Assembly (NCBI GenBank): GCA_005880615.1
Contig: VBID01000050.1
Span: 1 to 38,285, forward strand
Source: Chloroflexota bacterium
GTDB lineage: Bacteria > Chloroflexota > Dormibacteria > CF-121
Reading direction: 5' to 3'
DNA length: 38,285 bases
Below the pieces are notes generated by a model. The model was not told where the DNA came from, ran no database searches, and worked only from the letters and a program-made list of their open reading frames with translations. Positions 7,967-17,172 of this stretch are shown here, piece after piece (the stretch's first letter is position 1; every line of letters starts with the position of its first letter). A program made the position numbers and the translations under genes.

Positions 7967-8673
7967 GCCGCCCCGGCACTGAGCGCCGCGAGCTGCTTAT
8001 TCGCGCTGGCAATCAGAGAGTCGAGCGCATTGACCTCCCCGGTCGCGCTCCGCTCGGCCCCACCGGCCGCGCCTGCCGCCCCTGCGAGTCCCGCCTCGGC
8101 GGTCTGAATGCCTTGAAGCCCGAGCTGCTGCTCCTGCTCGAGCGCCGCGGCCTTCATGGACTGCGCTTGCTTGTCGATCCAGGAGAGCCAGGTCGTCAGC
8201 ATCGTGGAGTCGCCCTGGCCGGAGCGTGCGGCATAATCCATAGCTTTTTGCTTAGCGGCCTGCGCCCACTCGTCGATCTGCGCCTGGATCGGCCCCGGTA
8301 CCTGCCCCGCTGCGGCTTGACTCAACTCCTGCTGCCCGAATGCCGCCGCGGGTTGCGCGACCTGTTGCGCCTGCCGCGCACTCTCCGCCTGGACCTTCTG
8401 CGCCTTCTCCGCCGTGTGGGCTTGGCGTCCCGCGGCCTCGGAGGCTCGCAGCGTGCTCACCGCGCCGAGTCCAGTGGCCCCGAGGTTGATCCACGGCAGG
8501 GCCGACTTCGCAACACCAGCGAAGTCGGCGAGCATGCCCTTGCCGGTATCCGGGGCTGCCGGCGGTGCGGTCCACGTCGTCGGTGGCGTGAAGTCTGGAA
8601 TGGCGGCCGGCATCCCCTGCTCGAAGTAGGGGCCGAAGTCGGCTGAACTCGCGAGGTCTCCGAAGTCAACCAT
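7963..8673 (-). CDS. Ala/Gln-rich internal virion/ejection-like protein
   Basis: MVDFGDLASSADFGPYFEQGMPAAIPDF...; Ala/Gln-rich helices. Confidence 0.5.
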   Translation of the reverse strand: MVDFGDLASSADFGPYFEQGMPAAIPDFTPPTTWTAPPAAPDTGKGMLADFAGVAKSALPWINLGATGLGAVSTLRASEAAGRQAHTAEKAQKVQAESARQAQQVAQPAAAFGQQELSQAAAGQVPGPIQAQIDEWAQAAKQKAMDYAARSGQGDSTMLTTWLSWIDKQAQSMKAAALEQEQQLGLQGIQTAEAGLAGAAGAAGGAERSATGEVNALDSLIASANKQLAALSAGAA

Positions 8674-8839
8674 CTCCCCGCACCTCGCCCTGTTGAATCA
8701 TGGCCCGAAGCGGGCACGACTCGTTGTGATCCTCCGCCTTCTTGCTCTTTGCGCCGCACCACGGATCGCCAGCAACGGCGACCGCCGCCAGAATCGTCTC
8801 GAACTGCTCCCCGGTGAACCGAACGAGCGGCTCCGTCAT
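8666..8839 (-). CDS. 57-aa hypothetical protein
   Basis: MTEPLVRFTGEQFETILAAVAVAGDPWCGAKSKKAEDHNESCPLRAMIQQGEVRGDG; AGGGGG just upstream. Confidence 0.45.
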   Translation of the reverse strand: MTEPLVRFTGEQFETILAAVAVAGDPWCGAKSKKAEDHNESCPLRAMIQQGEVRGDG

Positions 8840-8863
8840 AACTACCCCCTAACTACCTCCTAG

Positions 8864-9259
8864 TTATACTATCCCAGCGGCCGTCGAGATACGGCGAAGC
8901 TCTTGCGAGAGCACCCACGTGAACGACGCCCACTCTGAAGAATCGCGCAGATCATACGACGACAGATCTTGCGGCTGCGCGATCCCCAACGCTGTCGCCG
9001 CATTCCCGAGCGTCTGCTGGAGGCTCCGGAGGTAATCGCCCGTCGGTACCGCCTCCGCCCACTTCTTCGTCGGACTGTAGCCGAGGGCGAAGAGACCGGA
9101 ACCGTCGCCGAGGTTCGCATCACTGTACGTTTTCCCGTTCAAAGCAAAAATCTTCGCCGAGAGCGCGCGGCGGTAGCCCTCCAAATATCCTTGGAGGTCG
9201 AGTAACGCAGTGACGTTGCGGAAGGGCGTCGATGCGATTTGGCGGGGATCGAGGCTCAC
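8864..9259 (-). CDS. Hypothetical virion-associated protein
   Basis: MSLDPRQIASTPFRNVTALLDLQGYLEGYRRAL...; coupled ORF. Confidence 0.5.
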   Translation of the reverse strand: MSLDPRQIASTPFRNVTALLDLQGYLEGYRRALSAKIFALNGKTYSDANLGDGSGLFALGYSPTKKWAEAVPTGDYLRSLQQTLGNAATALGIAQPQDLSSYDLRDSSEWASFTWVLSQELRRISTAAGIV

Positions 9260-10446
9260 TGCCCCACCTCCAACCCGATCTCCGCGAGACCGAGGGGGCC
9301 CCCGCCGGCGGGCGTGGCGGGGGGAACTGTCGCGGGGGCCGGCGCCACAGCCTCGGCGGGCTGTTGGATAAGCTGAACCGCCCGGGAGATTTGCAGCGCC
9401 TGATTCACCGCTTGCGAAAGCTGCGTCTGCGCGCTGAGCGCATCGGCGTACTTGATGTACGGATGCCCCACAGAGGAGAGGCCGACGGTGTACTCTCCGG
9501 TTTGAGGATCCCGCTGCGCTTCGAGGCCGAACTCTTTGAGCTTCTCCGGGGTGAGGAGCGCCTGCACCGCCTCCGGCCCCTGGCTCACAGCCGCCTGCAG
9601 GCCCGGCGCGAATCCGCCCTCCACCTTCTGCCCGAGGAGCGAGTACGCCTTCGAGCGCGCGGACCGATAGCGCGTCTGGCTTGGCTCGATCGCAGAGGAG
9701 TAGAGAATGGAGAGGAGCGGGCCGGCCACGACGCCCCCCGCGCCGAGCAGGGCGCTGAGAGCCGGAGCTGCGGCCTCCGCCCCGCCAGCCGCTCCGGCGG
9801 CCCCCGCGCCCCCAGCGCCGGCCGCACCGGCTCCACCAGCCCCAGCGCCACCCGCAGCCAAGCCTCCCGGGAGAAACACGTCGCCATACGATGCGGGACC
9901 GGCTGCGCCTCCCAGGAATGTGCCAGTCGCGCTAGCGCCGGCGCCCGCGCCGCCGGCGGCAGCCGCGCTTGGCGGGAGAAACACGTCGCCATAGGACGCT
10001 GGCCCAGGCGCGCCGCCTAGGAATGCATCGGGCGGGAGCGCTGCGGTTGTGCCAGCGCCAGCAGCGCCGGATAGATCCGCCCGCTCCCCCGCGCGCTGCG
10101 CTTGAAACGCCTGCTCGGTCTCCGGATTGCGCGCGCCGGATGGTGAGTCATCGAACGCGCCGCCGCGGCGGAGTTGTTCGAGGACCTTCTGCCCCAGGCC
10201 CGCGATGCGCCCGGCGACCTCATCGCCCGCGGGTCGCGTCCCTCGGGCCCCGCCGCCGCCCGTGAATGTAGGGCCGACGCCCGTGCCACCGGGAGCGACA
10301 GGACCAGCGCCGCCGGTGACAGGGGCGCCGCCGACAGGGAGGGTCGGGCTGCCTTTCGTTGAGACCGGCCCGGCTCTCCCTAGGTAGTCTGTTACGGTTG
10401 CTTCGTCTTCGGAACTGAGGAGGCCGGTGAGCAGGGGATCAGGCAT
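9256..10446 (-). CDS. Ala/Gly low-complexity virion protein with FLGGAxGPASYGDVFLP repeat
   Basis: Two copies of the repeat inside AGGAGAGGAGAAGAGG-like tract. Confidence 0.55.
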   Translation of the reverse strand: MPDPLLTGLLSSEDEATVTDYLGRAGPVSTKGSPTLPVGGAPVTGGAGPVAPGGTGVGPTFTGGGGARGTRPAGDEVAGRIAGLGQKVLEQLRRGGAFDDSPSGARNPETEQAFQAQRAGERADLSGAAGAGTTAALPPDAFLGGAPGPASYGDVFLPPSAAAAGGAGAGASATGTFLGGAAGPASYGDVFLPGGLAAGGAGAGGAGAAGAGGAGAAGAAGGAEAAAPALSALLGAGGVVAGPLLSILYSSAIEPSQTRYRSARSKAYSLLGQKVEGGFAPGLQAAVSQGPEAVQALLTPEKLKEFGLEAQRDPQTGEYTVGLSSVGHPYIKYADALSAQTQLSQAVNQALQISRAVQLIQQPAEAVAPAPATVPPATPAGGGPLGLAEIGLEVGQ

Positions 10447-10753
10447 GAGCCACACCATCATGAGCGCGGTTGATCCAATCAGCAGGCTGGAAATGATCGT
10501 GCGTCGTCTCATGCAGAACGCGAAGCCCCAACGTCGCCGCATCCGCCTCCACCTCCGGCTTGTTCGGGTCGGTCGCGACAGCCGCACCGGGGCGATCATA
10601 AACCACATCCGCCCCCAAAAACCACGTGTGCGGGTCGCCATCGAATCCGCCGACGGAGACGCTGTGCTTGACCGTGCGGCCCCACGAGGTCACGGAGCCG
10701 CCGTGCTTCTGGCAGACAATCGCAAGGGCTTCCGCGAACTCCCCGATGCTCAT
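10439..10753 (-). CDS. Peptidase M15-like (VanY/D-Ala-D-Ala) endolysin candidate
   Basis: GGSVTSWGR..H..VGG..GDPHTWFLGADVVYD......LGLRVLHETTHDHFQP pattern of Zn M15 peptidases. Confidence 0.65.
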   Translation of the reverse strand: MSIGEFAEALAIVCQKHGGSVTSWGRTVKHSVSVGGFDGDPHTWFLGADVVYDRPGAAVATDPNKPEVEADAATLGLRVLHETTHDHFQPADWINRAHDGVAHA

Positions 10754-11106
10754 TGTATTTCGGCGCAGCGATTTATTTTCTTCCGGTCCTCGCCCGCGTC
10801 GTTCAGGCAGAGCACCTTGAGCCCGGTCATCAAGACGCGGGTATTCGTCTCAAGCCGCTCCCGCTGCGCCTCCATCGACCGTTGCACGGCCGACATCTGG
10901 CTTGTGGTGCTCGTGAAGACCGACGGCACGTACCCCGCGTCCCGCGCGAGGAAGTAGACGGCGATGAACGCCGGGAACCCGACGACGCCGATGATCCGCA
11001 CCCACTTCGGCAATCCGTTGAACATCTCGTGCTGGTTTACCTCCACCATCCTCCGGAGGACGCGGTTCTCGAGCGCCAGCTCTTCCGGCGTCTTCTCATT
11101 GGCCAT
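10750..11106 (-). CDS. Single-TM coiled-coil protein (i-spanin/holin-like), next to endolysin
   Basis: MANEKTPEELALENRVLRRMVEVN...WVRIIGVVGFPAFIAVYFLA... Confidence 0.5.
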   Translation of the reverse strand: MANEKTPEELALENRVLRRMVEVNQHEMFNGLPKWVRIIGVVGFPAFIAVYFLARDAGYVPSVFTSTTSQMSAVQRSMEAQRERLETNTRVLMTGLKVLCLNDAGEDRKKINRCAEIQ

Positions 11107-11302
11107 AGGCCCTCGCCACGGACGTGAGACGAATCGAGCAGGCCGCGCCAACGCGCGGATACGCCACAGGAGCGCGGTGGAGCGCCACCTCCGTCTGGGG
11201 CCGGCCACAGAACCGGCAGCAGTCGGGCGGGAGCTGCGTCCGGTCCGAGCACTTGCCGCCCGGCACCCAGCGGTCGCAGTTCGTACAGAACTGGCGCGTC
11301 AC
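11096..11302 (-). CDS. Zinc-ribbon-like small protein
   Basis: CTNCDRW...CCRFCGRP. Confidence 0.5.
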   Translation of the reverse strand: MTRQFCTNCDRWVPGGKCSDRTQLPPDCCRFCGRPQTEVALHRAPVAYPRVGAACSIRLTSVARAYGQ

Positions 11303-11970
11303 TGGTGGTCTCCGACCATGCGCGCGTCATGCGGGCGACCGTGGACGAGTTGCGCCTGCGGCCCCACGATGTTCCTCAGATACCGCTTGACCATCACCGG
11401 CCAGAGCCAGGTCGGGATGCGAGGGTAGAGGCGACCCCGGTGATACCACGTGTGGCCGATCGTGCCGCCGCCGAGATGCGCGAAGATCGGGTGGCCCTCA
11501 TCGTCCGCCGCCACGTCACAGGTGGAGAGCCACCAGGGGAGGATGGCGCGGTCGCAGGGGGAGGCGAAGACACCGTTGCCCCACGCGCCGATGCGTTCGC
11601 CAACATCGGCCCCGCTCCGGAGCCCGTAGGTGAACGGTGGGCTCTGACGCAGATACGAGACGCTATACAGCGTGCCGAGCGGGTGAGGATAGCCGCGCGC
11701 GGCCCTCCAGAACGCCGCCCACGTCTTCCCTTCGGCCTTCGCCACGAGCCACGACAACCACCCGACCCTGAGCGGTGCTGCGTCGTCGTCCATCGTCATG
11801 AACCACTCGGCGTCGTCGGGCAGCCCCGCGAACGCCGCGTCGAGATTCTCCCCGTGGCTCCGGCCTCGCGCCACGATGACCCGATGCGGCTCGGGCGTCG
11901 TCCGCGCGATGGCCCAGCGGGCGCAGTGCTCCAGACGCGGCGTCACGGTCGGGATCGCGATGTAGATCAT
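11299..11970 (-). CDS. Glycosyltransferase (GT-A/GT2-like)
   Basis: MIYIAIPTVTPR...DDAEWFMTMDDDAAPLRVGWL (DxD-type motif), coupled ORF. Confidence 0.6.
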   Translation of the reverse strand: MIYIAIPTVTPRLEHCARWAIARTTPEPHRVIVARGRSHGENLDAAFAGLPDDAEWFMTMDDDAAPLRVGWLSWLVAKAEGKTWAAFWRAARGYPHPLGTLYSVSYLRQSPPFTYGLRSGADVGERIGAWGNGVFASPCDRAILPWWLSTCDVAADDEGHPIFAHLGGGTIGHTWYHRGRLYPRIPTWLWPVMVKRYLRNIVGPQAQLVHGRPHDARMVGDHQ

Positions 11971-12791
11971 TGGGTGCCGCACTCCACACACACTCGGCGC
12001 GCGTCCACGGCGGGAGCGCCGCAGAACTGACAGGTCCACCGGGCGTCCTTCGCCGAGACGACGAGCTCCGGGGCCTGCCAGATCGTTTCCCGGGTCTGCC
12101 AGACGACGCGGAGGTTGCGCCGGAGATACGCCACGGTTTCCTCGCGCCGTGCGGGCGTCGCGAGGTTCACGTCGCCTGCGCCACGCGCGAAGTTCCAATA
12201 GAGGAGGCCGCCGGGCTGGAGCGCTGCGACGAGGTGGATGGAGACGGTCAGGGGGTCCGGGAGATGCTCCAGCACGTCGAGGGCGGTGATGACCTCGAAG
12301 GCCCCGACCGCCGGGACCTCACGGCACACGATGGCCTGAGGGAGCCGCGCCTGGGCGTAGTCCCGGTGCGGCGAGGGGACGTCCACGAGTACGTAGGTCC
12401 AGTCGGGCCGGCGCTGCCGGAGCCACGCGGAGACCGGCGCGACGCCGCAGCCGAACTCGAGGAGTTGCCCCCAGCGCCCCATGCCCGCCAGCACGGTGCG
12501 CCAGGCGGTGTGGCGGCGATGGATGATCTGGCGGTAGAGGAGATAGTCGCTCGTGGCGTAGAAGCCAAGCGCGTCCTCCTCCGTCTTCACGGCGGTGAGC
12601 TGCTCCTGGGCCCGTTCGCGACGGACGGCGTAGCGCACCCACACCTCCTCGCGGGTCAGGCGCGGGTCGCCACTCACGCGCGCGAACTCCCGGACCCACG
12701 CCTGCGGCCAGCCGAGACCCTCGCCGACACGCCGCCCGACGCGCTCGACTCGATCGAGCGCACTGGCGAGGGCGAGCCGCCAGCGCCTCAT
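11967..12791 (-). CDS. SAM-dependent methyltransferase with C-terminal zinc ribbon
   Basis: LLEFGCGVAPVSAWL; VITALDVLEHLPDP; CxxC..CxxC C-terminus. Confidence 0.75.
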   Translation of the reverse strand: MRRWRLALASALDRVERVGRRVGEGLGWPQAWVREFARVSGDPRLTREEVWVRYAVRRERAQEQLTAVKTEEDALGFYATSDYLLYRQIIHRRHTAWRTVLAGMGRWGQLLEFGCGVAPVSAWLRQRRPDWTYVLVDVPSPHRDYAQARLPQAIVCREVPAVGAFEVITALDVLEHLPDPLTVSIHLVAALQPGGLLYWNFARGAGDVNLATPARREETVAYLRRNLRVVWQTRETIWQAPELVVSAKDARWTCQFCGAPAVDARRVCVECGTQ

Positions 12792-13342
12792 GGTCTCGCC
12801 ACCACGGTAATGCGGGAGGAGATCCGGAGCGCCGCGACGACGCAGCCGAGGGCGAGCGTCCACCACCACGGGCCGCGGACGTGCTTGACGATGCGCTGGT
12901 GCATGATGCGGACGCGCGTGAAGCCGCAGCCGAGCAAGAGCAGCTCGAGCGTCCCCGGCGTCCACTCCATGTAATGCCCCGGATGGCGGGCCTCCCAGCG
13001 GTCCCTCATCACCCACGCCTCGAGCGAGCGCGCCGAGGGCACCGAGAGCACGAAGTAGCCGCCGGGGACGAGGGCACGCCGGATCGCCCGGAGCACGATG
13101 AGCGGCTCCTTCACGTGCTCGAGCACCTGCCACGCGAAGATGGCGTCGTAGTGCTGGACCGGGGCCGCATCGGCCCACTGCTCGGCGGTCGGATCGCCTA
13201 CTGCGGGCTCCAGCGTGTCCACCTTCCATCCCCGTGCTCGCGCTGCACGCGCGAAGTCTCCCGCCCCGCTCCCGATCTCAAGCACTCGCGCGCCGTGATG
13301 AAGCGGCGGGAAATGCCAGATCCTGCGAACGCCAGCTCTCAC
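12788..13342 (-). CDS. SAM-dependent methyltransferase with C-terminal hydrophobic segment
   Basis: VLEIGSGAGDFARAARARG; AIFAWQVLEHVKEP; LVPGGYFVLSVP. Confidence 0.8.
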   Translation of the reverse strand: MRAGVRRIWHFPPLHHGARVLEIGSGAGDFARAARARGWKVDTLEPAVGDPTAEQWADAAPVQHYDAIFAWQVLEHVKEPLIVLRAIRRALVPGGYFVLSVPSARSLEAWVMRDRWEARHPGHYMEWTPGTLELLLLGCGFTRVRIMHQRIVKHVRGPWWWTLALGCVVAALRISSRITVVARP

Positions 13343-14430
13343 TGGCTCCCCAGCCGGTCAAACCATCCGAGAGTCACGAAGCCGACGCTGATCGTGCCGT
13401 CGGATGCCGAGAGCCGGAACCGGACCTGGGCGGCGGTATTCGTGCGGACCTGGGCCGGAAGGGCCCCGATGGTCCCGGCGGTGAAGACGTTGACGGTGTG
13501 CCCAGGCGGTGCCAATGCCCCGTTGTACGCGATCGGCGCCTCGTCATTCGCGGCGAGGTCGGACACGAGGATCGAGGACTGCGTCGCCGTCGTCTTGAGG
13601 AGCACGTTCCCGAACCACTGGACGTTCACGCCGGTCGGGACGTTGAGCGTCACGGACGAGGCGCTCGTGCCCGGGTTCGTCACCGCCGTGATGGTGGAGG
13701 TCGCCCAGCGGAAATACTGGCTGTCCTGGGTGAAGTAGTTGATCGCCTTCGAGCCGTCGGTGAGCACTGACCCGATCCGCCGCTTGTTCGTGTAGGAGGC
13801 GGGCAGCACGGGCGCGGTCGCGGAGGTGGAGCACAGCACATCGGCCACGGCCGTATCCGAGCGGTAAATGGCGAAGACCGAGTACCAGGTGGACGCGGCG
13901 ACCGCGCCCGCGTCGAGACAGCCGTTGCCGGTCCCGGCGGACCACGCGGCCGTCGTCTTCGTGAAGGCCGAAGCGAGCGAGATGAGGACGCGGCTCGAGA
14001 TCGCGGTGTCATCGGACGAGGCCGCGCCGACGGCGATGCCGATCGTGGTCGAGGGGTTCGTCCCGCCGTTCGAGAGCGTCAGACCCGTGCGCGTCTCCGC
14101 CAGGCCGGAGGTCACGCCGGGGGCGACTTGAACCCAGGAGGAGCCGTTGTCAAGATACGCGGTGCCACCGTTCACGTCGGAGGCGATAAACCAGCGCCCC
14201 GATGTGCTCGCGGCGGGCCGAGCACCAAGCGTTCCTATAGTGGCCTCCCGCGCATTTATATAATTCACGAGCGATGCCCAATTTTGGTCGAGCAAACTCG
14301 CGGCGAGATTCGGCCCGCTCTGCGCGGCGATATTGTTCGGGACGGAGGCGGTCCCAACCGCGCGCGAGGTCGCCGGCGCGAGGATCAGGAGGGCGAGGAG
14401 GACGGCGAGCCAGCGGCCCTGATGCCTCAT
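13339..14430 (-). CDS. Tail fiber-like protein with N-terminal signal peptide
   Basis: MRHQGRWLAVLLALLILAPATSRA + VPNNIAAQSGPNLAASLLDQNW; STWYSVFAIYRSDTAVADVLCSTSATAPVLPASYTNKRRIGSVLTD. Confidence 0.7.
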   Translation of the reverse strand: MRHQGRWLAVLLALLILAPATSRAVGTASVPNNIAAQSGPNLAASLLDQNWASLVNYINAREATIGTLGARPAASTSGRWFIASDVNGGTAYLDNGSSWVQVAPGVTSGLAETRTGLTLSNGGTNPSTTIGIAVGAASSDDTAISSRVLISLASAFTKTTAAWSAGTGNGCLDAGAVAASTWYSVFAIYRSDTAVADVLCSTSATAPVLPASYTNKRRIGSVLTDGSKAINYFTQDSQYFRWATSTITAVTNPGTSASSVTLNVPTGVNVQWFGNVLLKTTATQSSILVSDLAANDEAPIAYNGALAPPGHTVNVFTAGTIGALPAQVRTNTAAQVRFRLSASDGTISVGFVTLGWFDRLGSQ

Positions 14431-14876
14431 GGGAAGCGCATCCCGTGAGCAGCGAAACGCCGATGCCACTTAAAACAGATTTTGCAACTACGGTGACCCC
14501 TGTTCTTGTATGTGTTCGCGGCATCGTAGGGATGCCCACGCGGGCAGTGGGTGCGCCGAACCTGGACGCCGCTGAAGCCGTTGCCGCGCCGCCGGTTTTC
14601 TGCACCCGTCACGCATTCAAGATGCGCCGGGTTCACGCACAACCGGACTCGACAGAGATGATCCAGTTGCTGACCCTTCGGGATGGGACCTCGGAAGACC
14701 ATGTACGAGGCGCGATGAGCATAGAAGGCGACACCGCCGCGTTTCCCGTTCGGGATATAGAGGCCTCCGTAGCCCTGCCCGCGAACCGGCCCCGTCCAGA
14801 GCCAACAGCCAGTATTCGGCTCGGGCTCCGTTCTGGCGTCGAGGCGCTCGTATAAAAGGCTCAGGGGAATGACCAT
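14427..14876 (-). CDS. HNH (homing) endonuclease
   Basis: NTGCWLWTG...AHRASYMVFRGPIPKGQQLDHLCRVRLCVNPAHLECVT...CPRGHPYD. Confidence 0.85.
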   Translation of the reverse strand: MVIPLSLLYERLDARTEPEPNTGCWLWTGPVRGQGYGGLYIPNGKRGGVAFYAHRASYMVFRGPIPKGQQLDHLCRVRLCVNPAHLECVTGAENRRRGNGFSGVQVRRTHCPRGHPYDAANTYKNRGHRSCKICFKWHRRFAAHGMRFP

Positions 14877-16318
14877 GTTCTCGATTCTACAACTTCTAGC
14901 TGGATGGCCTGAATCCGATAAGGCGGATCGTTGCCGCTGACTGTGACGCCAAGAAAGTGTCCCCACATGTTCACGTTTGCCCGCGCGAGCACCATGCCCT
15001 GCGCCGTGATCGTTAGATTCGCCAAGGCCGCGTTTTGCAGTTGGAGCGTCGCGCCAATGGCATTGATGAGCGTGAGCGTATCCACAGCCGAGATCGCCGT
15101 CGTCTGGCTCGCGAACTCCGAGTCCACCGTCACCGTCGGATTCACCTGCGCCGACGCTTGAAACTCAAACCCGATCTTGTAGCACGCCTTCATTGTGGTG
15201 GATAACCCGAAGTCGAAGAGCCGTGTCTGTATTTTATAGGGCGTCGCCGTCGCATTGCTCGCCCCGAACAACTGGAAGATATGCCCCGCCGTGTCCGCGC
15301 CCCACGCCTGCGCGACCCCGTTGACGATGAGCGTCGTGATCCATTTGATCGTGGTGCCCTGGCTCGCGAGAAACACCTTGCCCTTCGTGAACCCGATCAC
15401 GATCGGGATCGGTCCCGCGCCGGCCTGCGCCTGCGTGCCCGTGTAGGTCACGAGGAAGAGGAGGCAGAGGGAGAGCACCCACGGGCCGAAGGGCGCGAAG
15501 AGGGCGAGGGCCCGGAAGTAGGGGATCACGGAGTTCTGGGCGTTACTCCCGAGGTCCGAGACGATGTTCGTGATGGAGAAGCTCGTGATGACGTTCGGGG
15601 CCACGCCGGAGGCGGTCACATTCGCGAGTTGCTCGATGCCGCCCTGGCCGACGATCCAGAGGGCCTCCAGCGTGGAGGCGAGCGCGACGACATTCCCCGG
15701 GAATGCCGCGTCCGTGATGATCGTGGATCCGGCCCCATTCCCCGCGGTGAAGTCGTTGAACGTATTGGGGGCGGTGTAGGTGATGGTCCGCTGGCTCGAG
15801 ATCCACGCCCGCCCCTCAAAGACGGCGATGGCGTCGCCTTTCTGGGAGGCGGAGATCGTCGTGAACGTCGTCCCGTCGTAGGAGAAGTAGCCTTTCGTCG
15901 GGTCGATGATGAGCGCCGTGGAGCCCTGCCACATGCTGAGACGCGCGGCCGTGGTGACGGTGCCCGCCGCGGCGACGACGGTGACAACACCCCCGGTCGT
16001 GATCTTGGAGATCGAGCCGTCGGAGTTGATCGAGACGAAGACGCCGCCCGAGGAGAAGGGCACGCCCCAGAGGGAGGCGATCCCCTGCGCGATCGTGGCG
16101 ATGGAGGCCCCGGGGCCGTTCAGAATCTGGATCGCGCCGTTCCCGATGGGAAGGGCGTTCTCGCACCAGGAAAGCTCGGAGTCCTCGATGCTGGCGCGGG
16201 CATCGGTGAGGTTGAGCGTTTTCCACTGGCGGAACTGGTAGGTCTTCGCCTTCTGCGGCCTCGGCTGCCGCCCCTTGCCATTGCCGCGCTGCTGGAGGTC
16301 GCGGAGGCTAACCGCCAT
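14861..16318 (-). CDS. P22 gp10-like packaged-DNA stabilization/tail protein
   Basis: Beta-propeller-like repeats; position beside adaptor; LFLVTYTG..PIPIVIGFTKGKVFLASQ..IKWITTLIVNG pattern. Confidence 0.5.
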   Translation of the reverse strand: MAVSLRDLQQRGNGKGRQPRPQKAKTYQFRQWKTLNLTDARASIEDSELSWCENALPIGNGAIQILNGPGASIATIAQGIASLWGVPFSSGGVFVSINSDGSISKITTGGVVTVVAAAGTVTTAARLSMWQGSTALIIDPTKGYFSYDGTTFTTISASQKGDAIAVFEGRAWISSQRTITYTAPNTFNDFTAGNGAGSTIITDAAFPGNVVALASTLEALWIVGQGGIEQLANVTASGVAPNVITSFSITNIVSDLGSNAQNSVIPYFRALALFAPFGPWVLSLCLLFLVTYTGTQAQAGAGPIPIVIGFTKGKVFLASQGTTIKWITTLIVNGVAQAWGADTAGHIFQLFGASNATATPYKIQTRLFDFGLSTTMKACYKIGFEFQASAQVNPTVTVDSEFASQTTAISAVDTLTLINAIGATLQLQNAALANLTITAQGMVLARANVNMWGHFLGVTVSGNDPPYRIQAIQLEVVESRTWSFP

Positions 16319-16523
16319 CAGCGGCGCTCCACGTCTCCAGCAAGAACCTCCCGAGCAGCACGCAGTGATCCGCCCGCACGACGACCGTCCCGTGGCCCTG
16401 CACGGTGATGACGCAGTTCCCCGCATCGTCGACTTGGGCCTGAAGCTCCCGGATCGTCGGGTCAAGCCGAGGCCGCGCCTGGTTCACCGCAGCCCAGCGG
16501 AGGGCGAGGGCCTTATCGGCCAC
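16308..16523 (-). CDS. Hypothetical protein
   Basis: MADKALALRWAAVNQARPRLDPTIRELQ...; coupled ORF. Confidence 0.5.
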   Translation of the reverse strand: MADKALALRWAAVNQARPRLDPTIRELQAQVDDAGNCVITVQGHGTVVVRADHCVLLGRFLLETWSAADGG

Positions 16524-17172
16524 TGTAGAAACTCGGCACCATGCCGGTGCGAGAGTTTAAGCCTGTGCCCACTCTCTCCTGATACATCCGGAAGAAATCG
16601 TCGCTCTCGTCATACATTCTTTCGTTCAGCTTGAGCCAGTGCGCCGCGTACAGTGGCACCGGCTCCGTGTACGTGTACGGCATCGGGTCCGTGTCAGCCA
16701 AGTTCACGAGGAGATCCGGTGCGGAGTACACGCACACGTCCCACTCGGTTTGATAGGCGACGGAGGGCGTCGGGCCAAAGACGATCTGATTCGGGCCGTA
16801 GCGCGCCCAACCTTCGCACACGCCCTGATACGGGGTCCAGGGCCGGTAGAGCTTGTTGAGACGCCGAAACGAGGTGTTCGCGAGGATCGCCCGGTTCGAC
16901 ACGAAGATCAGGTTGATCCCCACCACGTCGAAGACGTTGGCGACGCCGATCTGGGGGAAGGTGTAGGTATCGACACCGACCGTCAGGTTGAACGTCACGA
17001 GCTGGCGGTTCGCCCCGGTGTCGAGGTCGCGGCGTTGAATCCCGAGGTTGATCGCGCGCGTCTTCGTGGCCTGAGACCAGAAGACATCGCTCGGGTCGTG
17101 GAGCAAGGTCCGGAGGTCGGTCAGATAGGTTGACAGGGAGACGGTCGGGGTGGTCGGGACGCCGATTGGCAT
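16513..17172 (-). CDS. Head-tail adaptor (P22 gp4 / tail tubular A-like)
   Basis: TYLTDLRTLLHDPSDVFWSQATKTRAINLGIQRRDLDTG... typical adaptor N-terminus. Confidence 0.6.
   Translation of the reverse strand: MPIGVPTTPTVSLSTYLTDLRTLLHDPSDVFWSQATKTRAINLGIQRRDLDTGANRQLVTFNLTVGVDTYTFPQIGVANVFDVVGINLIFVSNRAILANTSFRRLNKLYRPWTPYQGVCEGWARYGPNQIVFGPTPSVAYQTEWDVCVYSAPDLLVNLADTDPMPYTYTEPVPLYAAHWLKLNERMYDESDDFFRMYQERVGTGLNSRTGMVPSFYSGR

Noticed and set aside
8840-8875. Repeated TAACTAC(C/T)CCCT/TAACTA..TAGTTA motif as a terminator
   Set aside because: Short stem without T-tract and it mainly encodes the SD regions (AGGAGG, AGGGGG) before the 8839 start; more likely ribosome-binding sequence.
15440-15490. 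Internal hydrophobic stretch WVLSLCLLFLVTYTGTQAQA in the gp10-like protein resembling another signal peptide
   Set aside because: Aligns better with a beta-strand region (LFLVTYTG..) of a propeller repeat and is mid-protein; not counted with the N-terminal leaders.
15281-16408. 375-aa plus-strand ORF antisense to the gp10-like gene
   Set aside because: Charged, repetitive GC-shadow composition without recognizable domain.
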